This document shows positions 37,193 to 46,152 of a DNA stretch of 64,000 bases, piece after piece. The stretch is from Firmicutes bacterium HGW-Firmicutes-7 (GTDB lineage Bacteria > Bacillota > Clostridia > Lachnospirales > Vallitaleaceae). The DNA is taken from contig PGZO01000008.1 of NCBI GenBank assembly GCA_002841375.1, forward strand, positions 62,001 to 126,000, read 5' to 3'. The first letter of the stretch is position 1, and every line of letters begins with the position of its first letter. A program made the position numbers and the translations under genes. The notes beneath the pieces were generated by a model that did not search any database, had not been told where the DNA came from, and saw only the letters and a list, made by a program, of their open reading frames with translations.

Positions 37193-38231
37193 TGTTTTCT
37201 ACCTTAAAGCTGTATCCACCAGACCAGTTAGTAGTCTTTCCTGATTTCAACGTCAGTGGAATGCCATCAATTAAATTAAAATAGGATTTATGATATTGCG
37301 TAGTGAACGCTTTAGGCTTATCTAAAGAAAGGTAATCAAAAGATGATAAAGTTCCTTCAGAATTAATCCATGCTTTGAGTAAAAAGGGATGGTTATTACT
37401 CGATAGTTCAAATGCCATTACTTTACTTTTATTATCTATACCGGAATCATTTTCATTATCCAAGCTTTTAGTCATAAGACTACCGTCTTCATAGAAATAC
37501 TGAATCGTTTTATCAAACTTATTGTTTTGGGTCTGTAGTCCATAATACCTTAAAATCATTATATCTTCAAGTGCTAAGATCTCCACCTTTACATCTACCT
37601 GACTACCATGAATGGTATAAGTAACCGTTTCTTCAAGAATATAATTGTCAGTATTGTAACCCTTAATGTGATTCTTTGTGACAATACGAATGTTATTTGC
37701 TTGTCCACTTTCTTCACTTGTAATTTCTTTTCCGTCAGCAAATATGGTATATGCTTTTGAACAAGCCGTTGCTTCAATTCTTGCATATCCATTGGTTCCA
37801 TGCCATCCACCAGTAAAGTCTTTATTTTCTATGTCACTATCTTGATCTATAGCCTTAACGATGTAAGGACCAATCCAATCCGTACAAGATTCGATTAAAA
37901 TATCATTTTCATCATTTACTAATTTAATTTTATCAATAGCAAAAAGGTTATTAACTCCGCATTGGCTAAAATATAGCGATAGCGTCATATTGTTTTCGAT
38001 GCTATCAATACTTAAATCACCTGTATAGTTGTAGTCAAGTACATTGGTTGGCTCATTAATTATTTCATATTGTTCTATATCCTCAACAGTCAACGCTACC
38101 ATTTGATTTTCTAAGGTATTTGTCTTTCCACTTTTTACATTTCCTATATCTCTATAACCGATGATCCTATATCCAATTCCATAGCTCAAAATTATTAAAA
38201 TCAGAAAAGCAAAAACAACTTTAACTTTCAA
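37185..38231 (-). CDS. Unrecognised secreted or membrane-anchored protein
   Basis: A 348-aa protein I do not recognise. One N-terminal hydrophobic helix (about 5-22) suggests export or anchoring without a lipobox. The rest looks beta-rich, with aromatic and Asn/Asp-rich stretches such as FTGGWHGTNGYARIEATACSKAYTIFADGKEI, which recalls carbohydrate-active or jelly-roll proteins but shows no catalytic motif I can name. It has its own terminator and lies upstream of the binding-protein/kinase run, on the same strand, so a shared physiological role is possible. Confidence 0.75.
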   Translation of the reverse strand: MKVKVVFAFLILIILSYGIGYRIIGYRDIGNVKSGKTNTLENQMVALTVEDIEQYEIINEPTNVLDYNYTGDLSIDSIENNMTLSLYFSQCGVNNLFAIDKIKLVNDENDILIESCTDWIGPYIVKAIDQDSDIENKDFTGGWHGTNGYARIEATACSKAYTIFADGKEITSEESGQANNIRIVTKNHIKGYNTDNYILEETVTYTIHGSQVDVKVEILALEDIMILRYYGLQTQNNKFDKTIQYFYEDGSLMTKSLDNENDSGIDNKSKVMAFELSSNNHPFLLKAWINSEGTLSSFDYLSLDKPKAFTTQYHKSYFNLIDGIPLTLKSGKTTNWSGGYSFKVENTK

Positions 38232-38379
38232 TTTTTGTCATTCCTCTCTTTATGTCTATTATAATGATATGATATACTATAATATACTAAATAACGCTTA
38301 TTTACAAATACTTTTTACAAAAAAACAAAAAAACCTCCACAGAACATTGTTCTGAAAGAGATTTTGAATAAAAATATAT

Positions 38380-38408
38380 GGCAAATAGTAGTAAAGCTAC
38401 TATTTGCC
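38380..38408 (-). terminator. Terminator after the Csp-like gene
   Basis: 12-bp stem GGCAAATAGTAG/CTACTATTTGCC with a 5-nt loop; on the minus strand it is followed by an AT tract ending in TTTTT. A smaller hairpin CAGAACATTGTTCTG lies at about 38339-38353. Confidence 0.75.
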
Positions 38409-38433
38409 TAAACACAGACTAAATGGTTAGAAC

Positions 38434-38781
38434 TTACATCATAGCCATTTTTCTACATTCATCTGAACACATACGGCAGATATCTGCACATTTTTGGCAA
38501 TGCTCATCTTTAAACATCGCACACTCAGGTGCACATTTTTCACAAACCTTCGCACATAATTCACAATGTTCTTTAGAAAATTGTCCACTCATTGACATCG
38601 TGGCTGCTGACATTTGGCACATCATTGCACATTCCACCAGCATACTTATACAGCTTTTTCTTGCATTCAAATCAGGTTCCTCAAGACACGCACTAAAACA
38701 TTCATAACATGCTTGTGCACATTTTACACAAGCATCTATACATGCTTGATGTTTATCTGTTTTGTTTGTAACAATACCCAT
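38434..38781 (-). CDS. Four-helix bundle copper-binding protein (DUF326 / Csp-like)
   Basis: A 115-aa cytoplasmic protein very rich in cysteine arranged as helical CxxC and CxxxC repeats: CIDACVKCAQACYECFSAC, then CELCAKVCEKCAPEC and HCQKCADICRMCSDEC. This pattern matches four-helix copper-storage proteins, which hold many Cu(I) ions inside the bundle. No signal peptide, so it would be a cytosolic store. SD GGAG is 9 nt before the ATG. It is monocistronic, with no copper ATPase or CsoR in the window. Confidence 0.88.
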   Translation of the reverse strand: MGIVTNKTDKHQACIDACVKCAQACYECFSACLEEPDLNARKSCISMLVECAMMCQMSAATMSMSGQFSKEHCELCAKVCEKCAPECAMFKDEHCQKCADICRMCSDECRKMAMM

Positions 38782-38875
38782 ATTATTTTACTCCTTCATA
38801 TAAATCATTTATATTCTATGGCATAGTAATTGTATTGTTTGCAAATCAAACATTCTTTATACCACAAAAACAAAA

Positions 38876-38905
38876 GCCGTTTTAGGCATTTCTACCTAAT
38901 CCGGC
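38876..38905 (-). terminator. Terminator after the SPFH-NfeD operon
   Basis: GCCG-TTTTAGG pairs with CCTAA-T-CCGGC around an 8-nt loop; on the minus strand it is followed by TTTTGTTTTTG. It lies about 60 bp after the SPFH stop codon. Confidence 0.75.
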
Positions 38906-38963
38906 ATATCTGTTTTTACCTTCTTATTATAACCCCAACATCTTTTACGGCAATATTTTTGCT

Positions 38964-40349
38964 CTATTCTTCTGTTTTAACTTCATTATCTTTTTTCTCG
39001 TTACCTAAATACTTAGGTAAATCCATCCCAGCCATATTAAATAAATCATTCATCGGAGGAATAGACTTCATCAAACCTGCTAGAAAATTAGAGGTTGATG
39101 TACCGTTTTGTTCTGATCCTGCACTATCCCAAACAGTAATCTTATCAATCTTAATATTCTTTATTGCTTCAACTTGAGTTTTAACAAGATCTTCCAACTT
39201 ATCAGCAATAATCAATTTAATTGCATCTTCAGAATTACCACCAGCAGCGCTAACAATTTCTTTAAACCCAGCTGCTTGTTTGCTTAGTATTTCTTGAATA
39301 CCACGAGCCTCTGCTTCCATCTTCGAGTAGATGGCATCCGCTTCACCTCTAGCTCTTCTTCTCAATTGCTCAGCGTCTGCTTCTGCAGTAATTTCAGCTC
39401 TACGTTTATCTATTTCCGCATTAATAATGACATCTGCTTCTTTCGTCGCTTGTTCAAGACTTGCTCTCGCTTTTTCAGCTTGTTCTTCTGATTTGTATGC
39501 TTCTTCAAGTGCTTTTGCGCTTTGTACCTTTTCAGCCGCAGTTGCTTTTCTCAAAGCCTCTGCTTCCTTTTCACGACGTAGAGATTCAGAGTTTGCAATA
39601 ACCACTCTAGATTCGTTTTCGCCTTGAACAGCTAAGGAGTTTGCCTCTGCAACTTCAATTCTTTGATCTCTTTGAGCATTTGCTTCACCAATAGAGCCAT
39701 CTCTATTTTTTTCAGCAACCGTTTTCTTTGCGTCATTAATTGCCTTCGCAGCAGCTTCCTTACCTAACGCTTCTATGTAGGCAGATTCATCCTTAATATC
39801 TGTAACGTTAACGTTAATTAGTCTTAACCCGATTTTCTTAAGCTCTGATTCAACGTTTCTTGAAACCGCTGCTAAGAATTTATCTCGGTCCGTATTAATT
39901 TCTTCAATATCCATAGTTGCAACCACTAAACGTAATTGACCAAAAATAATATCTTTTGATAATTCTTCAATTTCAGCTTGCTTTAAGCCAAGAATACGTT
40001 CCGCTGCATTTTGCATAACACCTGGTTCAGTTGAAACACCAACTGTAAATCTTGAAGGAACATCAATACGTATATTCTGCTTACTGAGCGCCCCTGTTAA
40101 ATTAACAACGATAGATATTGGTGTAAGGCTTAGAAAATGATAACTCTGGATAATGGGCCATATAAACGCCGCCCCACCATGTATACACTTTGCACTATTG
40201 TGATCACCTGCTGAATTCTTACCAACTTTACCATAAACAACTAAAATTTTATCGGACGGACACTTTTTATAACGGGTAAACAACCCAATTATCGTACCAA
40301 ATACCAACAAAGTAATTACCACTATTAAAACCAACATATTCAAACCCAT
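38964..40349 (-). CDS. SPFH-domain flotillin-like protein
   Basis: A 461-aa protein with one N-terminal membrane helix (about 5-22), an SPFH/band-7 domain (about 30-200, PSDKILVVYGKVG, LRLINVNVTDIKDESAYIEALGKEAAAKAI), then a long Ala/Glu-rich coiled coil (about 200-370) and a flotillin-type C-terminal tail ending in DLPKYLGNEKK. Flotillins organise membrane microdomains. Cotranscribed with the NfeD-like gene 20 bp upstream, the usual pairing. Confidence 0.93.
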   Translation of the reverse strand: MGLNMLVLIVVITLLVFGTIIGLFTRYKKCPSDKILVVYGKVGKNSAGDHNSAKCIHGGAAFIWPIIQSYHFLSLTPISIVVNLTGALSKQNIRIDVPSRFTVGVSTEPGVMQNAAERILGLKQAEIEELSKDIIFGQLRLVVATMDIEEINTDRDKFLAAVSRNVESELKKIGLRLINVNVTDIKDESAYIEALGKEAAAKAINDAKKTVAEKNRDGSIGEANAQRDQRIEVAEANSLAVQGENESRVVIANSESLRREKEAEALRKATAAEKVQSAKALEEAYKSEEQAEKARASLEQATKEADVIINAEIDKRRAEITAEADAEQLRRRARGEADAIYSKMEAEARGIQEILSKQAAGFKEIVSAAGGNSEDAIKLIIADKLEDLVKTQVEAIKNIKIDKITVWDSAGSEQNGTSTSNFLAGLMKSIPPMNDLFNMAGMDLPKYLGNEKKDNEVKTEE

Positions 40350-40369
40350 TTTTTTCTCTCCTATCTAAT

Positions 40370-40969
40370 TTATTCTTTTTCTCTTTCCACTACAAAAATT
40401 GTTCCATTAAAAATATCCACTACCCTAACAATTTCGCCAGTCTTTAGCGCCTCTTCACCATGCGTAATTGCATCAGCTTCTATGAGTCGACCAGACACAA
40501 GAACTTGAACCTTACCAATACCTGTATTATTCGCAGATATCGGTATATAAACCTCAGCAAAACCACCAATAGCTTTTTTATAATCTAAGTTTCCACTGGA
40601 CTGAAGTTTTGAAATTGCATAAAACATATAAGCTACAAACCCCATTGCCAAAAATCCAGATAACGTTGCAACAACAAAAGCGATTGCTATATTTGCATTA
40701 TCGGAGGATAAAACTGCACCTACCCATCCAAATATTGTCAAAAATGCAATAATACCTCTGAAACTTACAAATCTAAAATCTGTTGCCTCTGTAGGTGCCG
40801 AAATATCTTGATCCATCACGTCAACATCTGAATCCAAGTCTATATCTCCACTCTCACCAACTCCTATAAAGGATAGTATAAACTGGAGCACCATTATAAT
40901 GGTTGAAGGTATCGAAACAAAATAAAAAAACTTCTGTACAGCGCTTAGCGTCTCCCACCACTCGTTCAT
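40370..40969 (-). CDS. NfeD-like membrane protein
   Basis: A 199-aa protein with one helix near 13-33, two to three further helices (about 68-125) and a C-terminal OB-fold domain (about 130-199: GGFAEVYIPISANNTGIGKVQVLVSGRLIEADA, KTGEIVRVVDIFNGTIFVVE). The order matches NfeD proteins that partner SPFH/flotillin proteins; the protease domain of long NfeDs is absent. First gene of the operon, driven by a sigma-A-like promoter at about 41028-41056. Confidence 0.85.
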   Translation of the reverse strand: MNEWWETLSAVQKFFYFVSIPSTIIMVLQFILSFIGVGESGDIDLDSDVDVMDQDISAPTEATDFRFVSFRGIIAFLTIFGWVGAVLSSDNANIAIAFVVATLSGFLAMGFVAYMFYAISKLQSSGNLDYKKAIGGFAEVYIPISANNTGIGKVQVLVSGRLIEADAITHGEEALKTGEIVRVVDIFNGTIFVVEREKE

Positions 40970-41027
40970 ACCAAAACCTCCTTTGCAACCACATATTATA
41001 ATATTTAGGGTAAGTATTATTTACTTT

Positions 41028-41056
41028 ATTGTATGACATTGTTAGAGATTTGTCAA
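41028..41056 (-). promoter_or_regulatory. Sigma-A-type promoter for the NfeD-SPFH operon
   Basis: On the minus strand TTGACA (41056-41051), a 17-bp spacer, then TACAAT (41033-41028). Start of transcription is expected near 41021, about 50 nt before the NfeD-like ATG. Confidence 0.7.
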
Positions 41057-41125
41057 TAGATAATCCAATTTAATCGGTTATTATTGCAAATTCAGCTCTA
41101 AAATATGCATATCGACAAAATTTAC

Positions 41126-41173
41126 TTGTAATCGCCTCTTATATCCGTTATAATGAGGTAAATTTAATTTACC
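41126..41173 (+). promoter_or_regulatory. Sigma-A promoter and palindromic operator for the HTH-TPR gene
   Basis: TTGTAA (41126-41131), 17-bp spacer, TATAAT (41149-41154). Immediately after the -10 box lies a perfect palindrome GGTAAATT-T-AATTTACC (41157-41173) covering the expected transcription start, 17 nt before the ATG. This is the position of an autorepressor site. Confidence 0.7.
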
Positions 41174-41189
41174 CTTCGGAGGTGAGAAA

Positions 41190-42089
41190 ATGCGTGAAAT
41201 GACATTAGGTCATAAAGTAAAGGAAGCTAGAATTGCCAAACAAATGACACAGAAGGAACTTGCTGGTGATTTTATCACAAGAAATATGCTCAGCCAAATT
41301 GAAAATGATAATGCAGCCCCTTCCATTAAAACGATTGAATACATTGCCTCAATCTTAGATAAACCAATCAGTTATTTTATGGACAGTGAACAAAGTGATC
41401 AAGGTTCCATTATTGAAGAATTATTAACTATATATGAAGATCATAATTATAATGAATGCATTATAAAAATCGAAAAAACCTTTGCAATAGAATCTGAATA
41501 TCATAATCATGATTTAATTAAAGATATTTATATCAACTGCTGTATAAAAGCTGGAATTATTTATAAAGATATGGGCAACTATGAAAACGCTCAAACAGTC
41601 TTAAAAAAAGTGCTTGTTTTTGAAAAGAATATGATTTTTGATTCAAATGTTATTTTATATACTGTATATAACTTATTGGCAGAAATAAATGGTTATTTAA
41701 AAGATAGCGAACTATCGAAAGAATATAATCATAAGGCAACTACAATTATCAATAAAATGCTTGCTTCAAGAACTGTCCAAAGCATTAGTATATCCCTAGT
41801 GGAGGGTAATTATGATGATGCGATTAGCAGAATTAATTCATTAGATATTGAAGAATTAGATCCCTATAACAAAGGTCGTTATTATATAATACTTGGTTCA
41901 GCCCACTATTATAAAAAAGCATATCTAACAGCAATTCCTTATTTAGAAAAGGCAATACCCTTTTACAATGATATGCCTAATAATGGTGTTCTTATTACAA
42001 TATATGAACAATTAAGCAAAAGCTATTCTCATATAGAAGAATATAAAAAAGCTTATCAATTTCTAGAATTAACTAAACTGAATAATTAA
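41190..42089 (+). CDS. XRE-family HTH regulator with TPR-like repeats
   Basis: A 299-aa protein. N-terminal HTH_3 domain (about 5-65: LGHKVKEARIAKQMTQKELAG, then TRNMLSQIENDNAAPSIKTIEYIASIL), followed by about five TPR-like helical pairs (about 75-299). This layout is that of RRNPP-like or RapA/PlcR-type sensors, where the TPR part binds a peptide or protein. No small peptide gene is visible next to it. SD GGAGGTGA is 5-9 nt before the ATG. Convergent with the sigma-54 activator gene, overlapping by 4 bp. Confidence 0.9.
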   Translation: MREMTLGHKVKEARIAKQMTQKELAGDFITRNMLSQIENDNAAPSIKTIEYIASILDKPISYFMDSEQSDQGSIIEELLTIYEDHNYNECIIKIEKTFAIESEYHNHDLIKDIYINCCIKAGIIYKDMGNYENAQTVLKKVLVFEKNMIFDSNVILYTVYNLLAEINGYLKDSELSKEYNHKATTIINKMLASRTVQSISISLVEGNYDDAISRINSLDIEELDPYNKGRYYIILGSAHYYKKAYLTAIPYLEKAIPFYNDMPNNGVLITIYEQLSKSYSHIEEYKKAYQFLELTKLNN

Positions 42090-44770
42090 ACTTTTTCTAT
42101 TTTCTGAGGTTCTGAATAAAAATACTTAATGATATAGCATATTTCATCATCTGTTACTTCTATAGAATATTTGTTGTTAATATGCTTAAAGTTTACTTTT
42201 ATGATATCATAAATAGCCTTATTTTCACGCAAATAAAGTTCCTTATCATTAAAATCAACTAATAGCTCCGCCTTAGTCAGCCGGCTGATTACATACGCTA
42301 GATGAAGGATTAGTCCTATGTAGCTATTATCACTTAATTCAATACATAACTTGTCCTTGACTGTTCTGATAAAATAATCAATCTCATGGAAGAGTTCTAT
42401 CCCATTTATATTTTCAATGTTTTCATCTAATATAAAGGGCATGTTGATAAGTGTATTTTTCAAATCAATGCTTTCTTGTAACTCATCAATTACCTTCATA
42501 TTTAAAACATCGTACATGCTGTATTGCTTGATATCCATATCAATAGGAAATGAAGATACAATAAAAAGAATCTCCATATCTTCTCTTATTTTATTAATTT
42601 TCTGTTTGAAATAATTTTTATCTAAACAATTGAGTACAATGATATCAAAAATATCTTTATTGAGCTTAAGATGATTGCTTAGAAAGCTTTTTAAGGCCAT
42701 TGAGCCCCCTTCTCCAGTTAAACAGGCTGTTATGATCGCTACTTTCTTTCGATCAAATCGCTCGACCTTTACATTTTTATACAATTCCATATATGAATTA
42801 ACACTTAGCACATCATTATATATATTATCAAGCTCTAGACCAACAGAAGCTTTTCTTGTTGCTTCTAATACGTGTAAGGTTGAAACAAGAGATATAGACT
42901 TCGCCGGAACACCTAATTCATTTTCAATCACTTCAGCAAAGGTAGTTAAAGAGCCCATATCAACCAATAGCAGAAAGCCTTTGGTGCTAAAGTTTTCTTT
43001 TGCTACCTTGATTAATTCCTCCAAAATAGTAACTGGATTTAATTCTAGTGGTGCATTGATCCCAATTGCATAATCCTCACCCAATAAGTTGTTAGCGACT
43101 TCAGCCATAGAGGTGGCAGTCGTTGCACCATGTGCTATGATAATCACTTTTACTTTATTATTGTTTAACTCTTTTAAATTGTTTTCTGGTAGTAAGAATA
43201 TTGTTAAATACGCTGCTTCATCCAATGGAATGGAATGCTTGATATGGTTCTCAATGATTGTTTTTACATTTAGTGCCACTTGAAACTCCTTTGGATAAAG
43301 TTCTTGAATTCTATCTAATTCAGGATTTACAATAGTCTGTCGATTACTAACTCTTTTAATCAATGTATCGATATGCAATGCAATTGCTGTATACATGTTA
43401 TGATTGAAATTCATTTTCAGCTCAGAATTAATGATCTGTACAACATCATCAATGCAATCCATTGTATCCTCATCAATAATTCTCAACAAGTTCTTTCTGC
43501 TCAATTCCTCAGATACTCCATTAATATGCTTTTCAAAGTATCTGGAGATATCTTTTTCCAATATACTTTCAATTGCTATTTCTGAAATTCCTTGAGACTT
43601 AAGCTTTTCCAGTCTTTCTTTTATAATAGCATAAATATTATTGTCCTCAATTGCAAATCTAAAATCATCGTCTTGAGCACTGCTTGAAAATTTGAAAAAT
43701 TCAATCTCTTCTCCGACCAAGCGATTCCAAATTACACGGTGCTCCTTCTCTTTATAGAGTCCATCTTTAATATATTTGGGGATATTTATGCTGACAATTC
43801 TAACATCACGTTTTATTTTAGTTAAAAAATCAGAATATGCCTTTGCACAAGTGAGCTGGATATCACTCTTTAATTGCCCTATGTTGTTTGGGCAATCATA
43901 AGACAAAAAGGCTCTAATCGTATTCAACGAAGCGTAGATCTCTCTGTCTATACGTATACTTTCAAGCTTAAAGAAATTCTTAATCAAGTATAGCCTTTCT
44001 TCTAATGTCCTGTCTTTGAGAGATGGGATTTTAATGACCATCGGTAATCTTCTTGTAAATGTCTTTAATAACGCAGATTTAGGATCCTCTGTAGTCGCAC
44101 AAAATATCTGCACATGAGATGTACGGGTTTCCGAATCTCCCATCCTCCTAAATAGATTGGTATCAAGAAATATAAATAGAGATTCCTGACCTTCTGGAGG
44201 CAATCTATGTACTTCATCAAGAAATAAAATTCCCCCATCGGCTTTCTCAATTAGTCCGTCTTTATCAGAATCAGCTCCTGTGAAAGCACCTTTTTTGACC
44301 CCAAAAAGCTGAGAAGTGAGAAGCTGTGGATTATTGCTATAGTCCGCACAATTAAAGGTTAAGAATGGTGAAGTTTCAACTTTCATCCCCATGTCAACAG
44401 CATAGTCATGCATTAAGGAAGCAAACATAGATTTTCCAACACCTGTTTCTCCTAATATCAAACAGTTCATACCATTTGGAGGGTATAGGATCGCGGTTTT
44501 TGCCTGATCAACGGCTGCCTTTAAACTAATACTGTTTTTAGACAACTCTTCCAGTTTTGAGAGCTTCGAAGATGATTTGTTATTGCTAACATAAAATAGT
44601 ACCGGACGTCCTCCAATTTTCCCAACTTTACCTTCCTTTACCAAGTTATTTAATTCATGGCTGACATTTGCTCTTGATAAACCAATCAAATCGGCTAATT
44701 CCTGTGTGTCAATACCATTTGGATTATTGATTTCAATCAATTTTTTATAGATCAAGTCTTTTCTTTGCAT
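42086..44770 (-). CDS. LevR/CelR-type sigma-54-dependent PTS operon activator
   Basis: An 894-aa regulator. N-terminal HTH (about 5-60, TQELADLIGLSRANVSHELNNLV); AAA+ sigma-54 activator domain (about 85-310) with Walker A GETGVGKS, the sigma-54-contacting GAFTGA loop and GGILFLDEVHRLP; first PRD (about 430-535); EIIA-Man-like domain (about 545-660, KVIIIAHGATTATSMAE with the phosphorylatable His); EIIB-like domain (about 690-790); second PRD (about 795-890, FHEIDYFIRTVKDKL). ATG 44770 has GGAGG 5 nt upstream. It is divergent from the PTS operon and should open its -24/-12 promoters according to PTS phosphorylation state. Confidence 0.95.
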   Translation of the reverse strand: MQRKDLIYKKLIEINNPNGIDTQELADLIGLSRANVSHELNNLVKEGKVGKIGGRPVLFYVSNNKSSSKLSKLEELSKNSISLKAAVDQAKTAILYPPNGMNCLILGETGVGKSMFASLMHDYAVDMGMKVETSPFLTFNCADYSNNPQLLTSQLFGVKKGAFTGADSDKDGLIEKADGGILFLDEVHRLPPEGQESLFIFLDTNLFRRMGDSETRTSHVQIFCATTEDPKSALLKTFTRRLPMVIKIPSLKDRTLEERLYLIKNFFKLESIRIDREIYASLNTIRAFLSYDCPNNIGQLKSDIQLTCAKAYSDFLTKIKRDVRIVSINIPKYIKDGLYKEKEHRVIWNRLVGEEIEFFKFSSSAQDDDFRFAIEDNNIYAIIKERLEKLKSQGISEIAIESILEKDISRYFEKHINGVSEELSRKNLLRIIDEDTMDCIDDVVQIINSELKMNFNHNMYTAIALHIDTLIKRVSNRQTIVNPELDRIQELYPKEFQVALNVKTIIENHIKHSIPLDEAAYLTIFLLPENNLKELNNNKVKVIIIAHGATTATSMAEVANNLLGEDYAIGINAPLELNPVTILEELIKVAKENFSTKGFLLLVDMGSLTTFAEVIENELGVPAKSISLVSTLHVLEATRKASVGLELDNIYNDVLSVNSYMELYKNVKVERFDRKKVAIITACLTGEGGSMALKSFLSNHLKLNKDIFDIIVLNCLDKNYFKQKINKIREDMEILFIVSSFPIDMDIKQYSMYDVLNMKVIDELQESIDLKNTLINMPFILDENIENINGIELFHEIDYFIRTVKDKLCIELSDNSYIGLILHLAYVISRLTKAELLVDFNDKELYLRENKAIYDIIKVNFKHINNKYSIEVTDDEICYIIKYFYSEPQKIEKV

Positions 44771-45030
44771 TTTTACCTCCAAAGATAAATGGGATAGGTT
44801 TAAAATTTTTATGAAAAAATACCAATCGTGCCCATTAAAATCAGCTTATTATGTAACATACTACCATATGGCATTTAACCATGTCAAACACAAGTATGAA
44901 ATCTAACCAAAATAAAAACTAATTTAAAACACTATGTGATTTCCGTAAAACACAAGGAAACATATATTGAGTTGATGCTGTTTAAGCTAAAAAATACTGC
45001 GTTAATAAGCATTAATTAAAACTCATGTGT

Positions 45031-45048
45031 TTGGCATCATATTTGCTA
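45031..45048 (+). promoter_or_regulatory. Sigma-54 promoter P1
   Basis: TTGGCATCATATTTGCTA: the GG (45033-45034) and GC (45045-45046) elements are 12 nt apart, the strict -24/-12 spacing. Start expected near 45058, directly before a hairpin and terminator unit rather than the PTS genes. Confidence 0.8.
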
Positions 45049-45057
45049 GTATTATTA

Positions 45058-45163
45058 TGAGGGTAAATACCTCTTTGTTCTATACTGTGTAGGAAAATAG
45101 AACCTTACTACTGGACATGAATAGAAAAAGCCGTATCAGGCCACTGATCGGATACGGTTTTTT
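45058..45163 (+). ncRNA. Candidate sigma-54-dependent small RNA or attenuated leader
   Basis: The unit from P1 to a terminator spans about 106 nt with no supported ORF. It has hairpin 1 GAGG/CCTC (45059-45073), hairpin 2 GTTCTAT/ATAGAAC (45077-45103), a single-stranded stretch, and a terminator. It matches no RNA family I recognise. It could act in trans, or be a conditional leader of the PTS mRNA if the terminator can be read through. Confidence 0.5.
45125..45163. terminator. Intrinsic terminator between P1 and P2
   Basis: Stem CCGTATC/GATACGG extended by AAAAA/TTTTT pairs, with an inner ATCAG/CTGAT alternative; T-run 45158-45163. It separates the P1 transcript from the PTS operon. Confidence 0.85.
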
Positions 45164-45215
45164 CACCTCCCAAATACATGCAATTTTTATATTAAACTAG
45201 TGCATTTGTTAGTGT

Positions 45216-45232
45216 TTGGCATGGTTATTGCT
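45216..45232 (+). promoter_or_regulatory. Sigma-54 promoter P2 of the PTS operon
   Basis: TTGGCATGGTTATTGCT: GG at 45218-45219 and GC at 45230-45231, exactly 12 nt apart and close to the TTGGCACG-N4-TTGCW consensus. Expected start near 45243, about 33 nt before the IIA ATG. The P1 and P2 regions share GTGTTTGGCAT and a similar TTGCTA downstream part, so one may be a duplicate. Confidence 0.88.
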
Positions 45233-45275
45233 AATAATTATAGATGTAAACAAAAAACTATTATGAGGTGACAAA

Positions 45276-45611
45276 ATGGAAGAAACGAATCCGATGGAAA
45301 TCGTCATTATGCAATTAATCGTCAATGCAGGCGCAGCAAAGAATCATGCATATGCTGCTCTTGCTAAAGCGAACGAAGGAAATTATATTGGGGCGGAAGA
45401 AGAGATGCAAAATGCTGAGAATGCGATAGCCGTTGCACATGAATCCCAAACGAGCTTGCTTACAAAAGAGGCCTCCGGAGAAAAGGTCGAAATATCAATG
45501 CTTTTTGTTCATGCACAAGATCATTTAATGACAGCTCTCACAGAAAAAAATCTAATTGAACAAATTATTGAATTAAGAAAAGTCGTCAACAAATTAATCA
45601 GTGCAAAGTAA
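45276..45611 (+). CDS. PTS lactose/cellobiose-family IIA component
   Basis: A 111-aa cytoplasmic phosphocarrier of the Lac family: three-helix bundle with the phosphorylated His in MLFVHAQDHLMTA (about residue 80) and the NAGAAKNHAYAAL / NAENAIAVAHESQT segments. It takes phosphate from HPr and passes it to IIB. First gene of the sigma-54 operon; SD GAGGTGA precedes the ATG. Confidence 0.95.
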   Translation: MEETNPMEIVIMQLIVNAGAAKNHAYAALAKANEGNYIGAEEEMQNAENAIAVAHESQTSLLTKEASGEKVEISMLFVHAQDHLMTALTEKNLIEQIIELRKVVNKLISAK

Positions 45612-45698
45612 AATAAGTAACAAGTAACCACATACCACTTCAAAATCTATTTAAATGTAATAGATGGTAGAACACACTATATAAAGGGAGGAATACAC

Positions 45699-46007
45699 AT
45701 GGTTAAAATAAGATTGTTTTGTGCAGCGGGCATGTCAACAAGTGTTTTGGTAAACAAAATGAGAAAGGTAGCAGAGGCAAAGGGGATCGAAGTAGAAATC
45801 GATGCACATCCTGAAGGTCAAATGACCAAATTACTTGATGGCGTAGACGTAGCATTGCTCGGACCACAGGTAGGCTATACGCTTTCTAAAGCAAAAAAAA
45901 TCTGTGGAGAAAAAAACATACCGATAGAAATCATCCCAATGATGGATTACGGTATGGTAAATGGAGAAAAGGTTCTGGATCTAGCTCTTAAGCTTGCTGG
46001 TAAATAA
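45699..46007 (+). CDS. PTS lactose/cellobiose-family IIB component
   Basis: A 102-aa cytoplasmic domain. The phosphorylatable Cys is in RLFCAAGMSTS at the N-terminus (P-loop-like), followed by VALLGPQVGYTL. It transfers phosphate from IIA to the incoming beta-glucoside bound by IIC. SD GGGAGG is 8 nt before the ATG. Confidence 0.95.
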   Translation: MVKIRLFCAAGMSTSVLVNKMRKVAEAKGIEVEIDAHPEGQMTKLLDGVDVALLGPQVGYTLSKAKKICGEKNIPIEIIPMMDYGMVNGEKVLDLALKLAGK

Positions 46008-46152
46008 AGAACGAGTACCCCACATTAAAAAGGTGACTTATCAGGGACACGATGTTTAATTAACAATGAGGCACTCACTACATATTATAACTTTTTCGAA
46101 AAACCAATGCAATCAAAATAAAATTTTTATAGCCTAAAAAGGAGATTTAATT

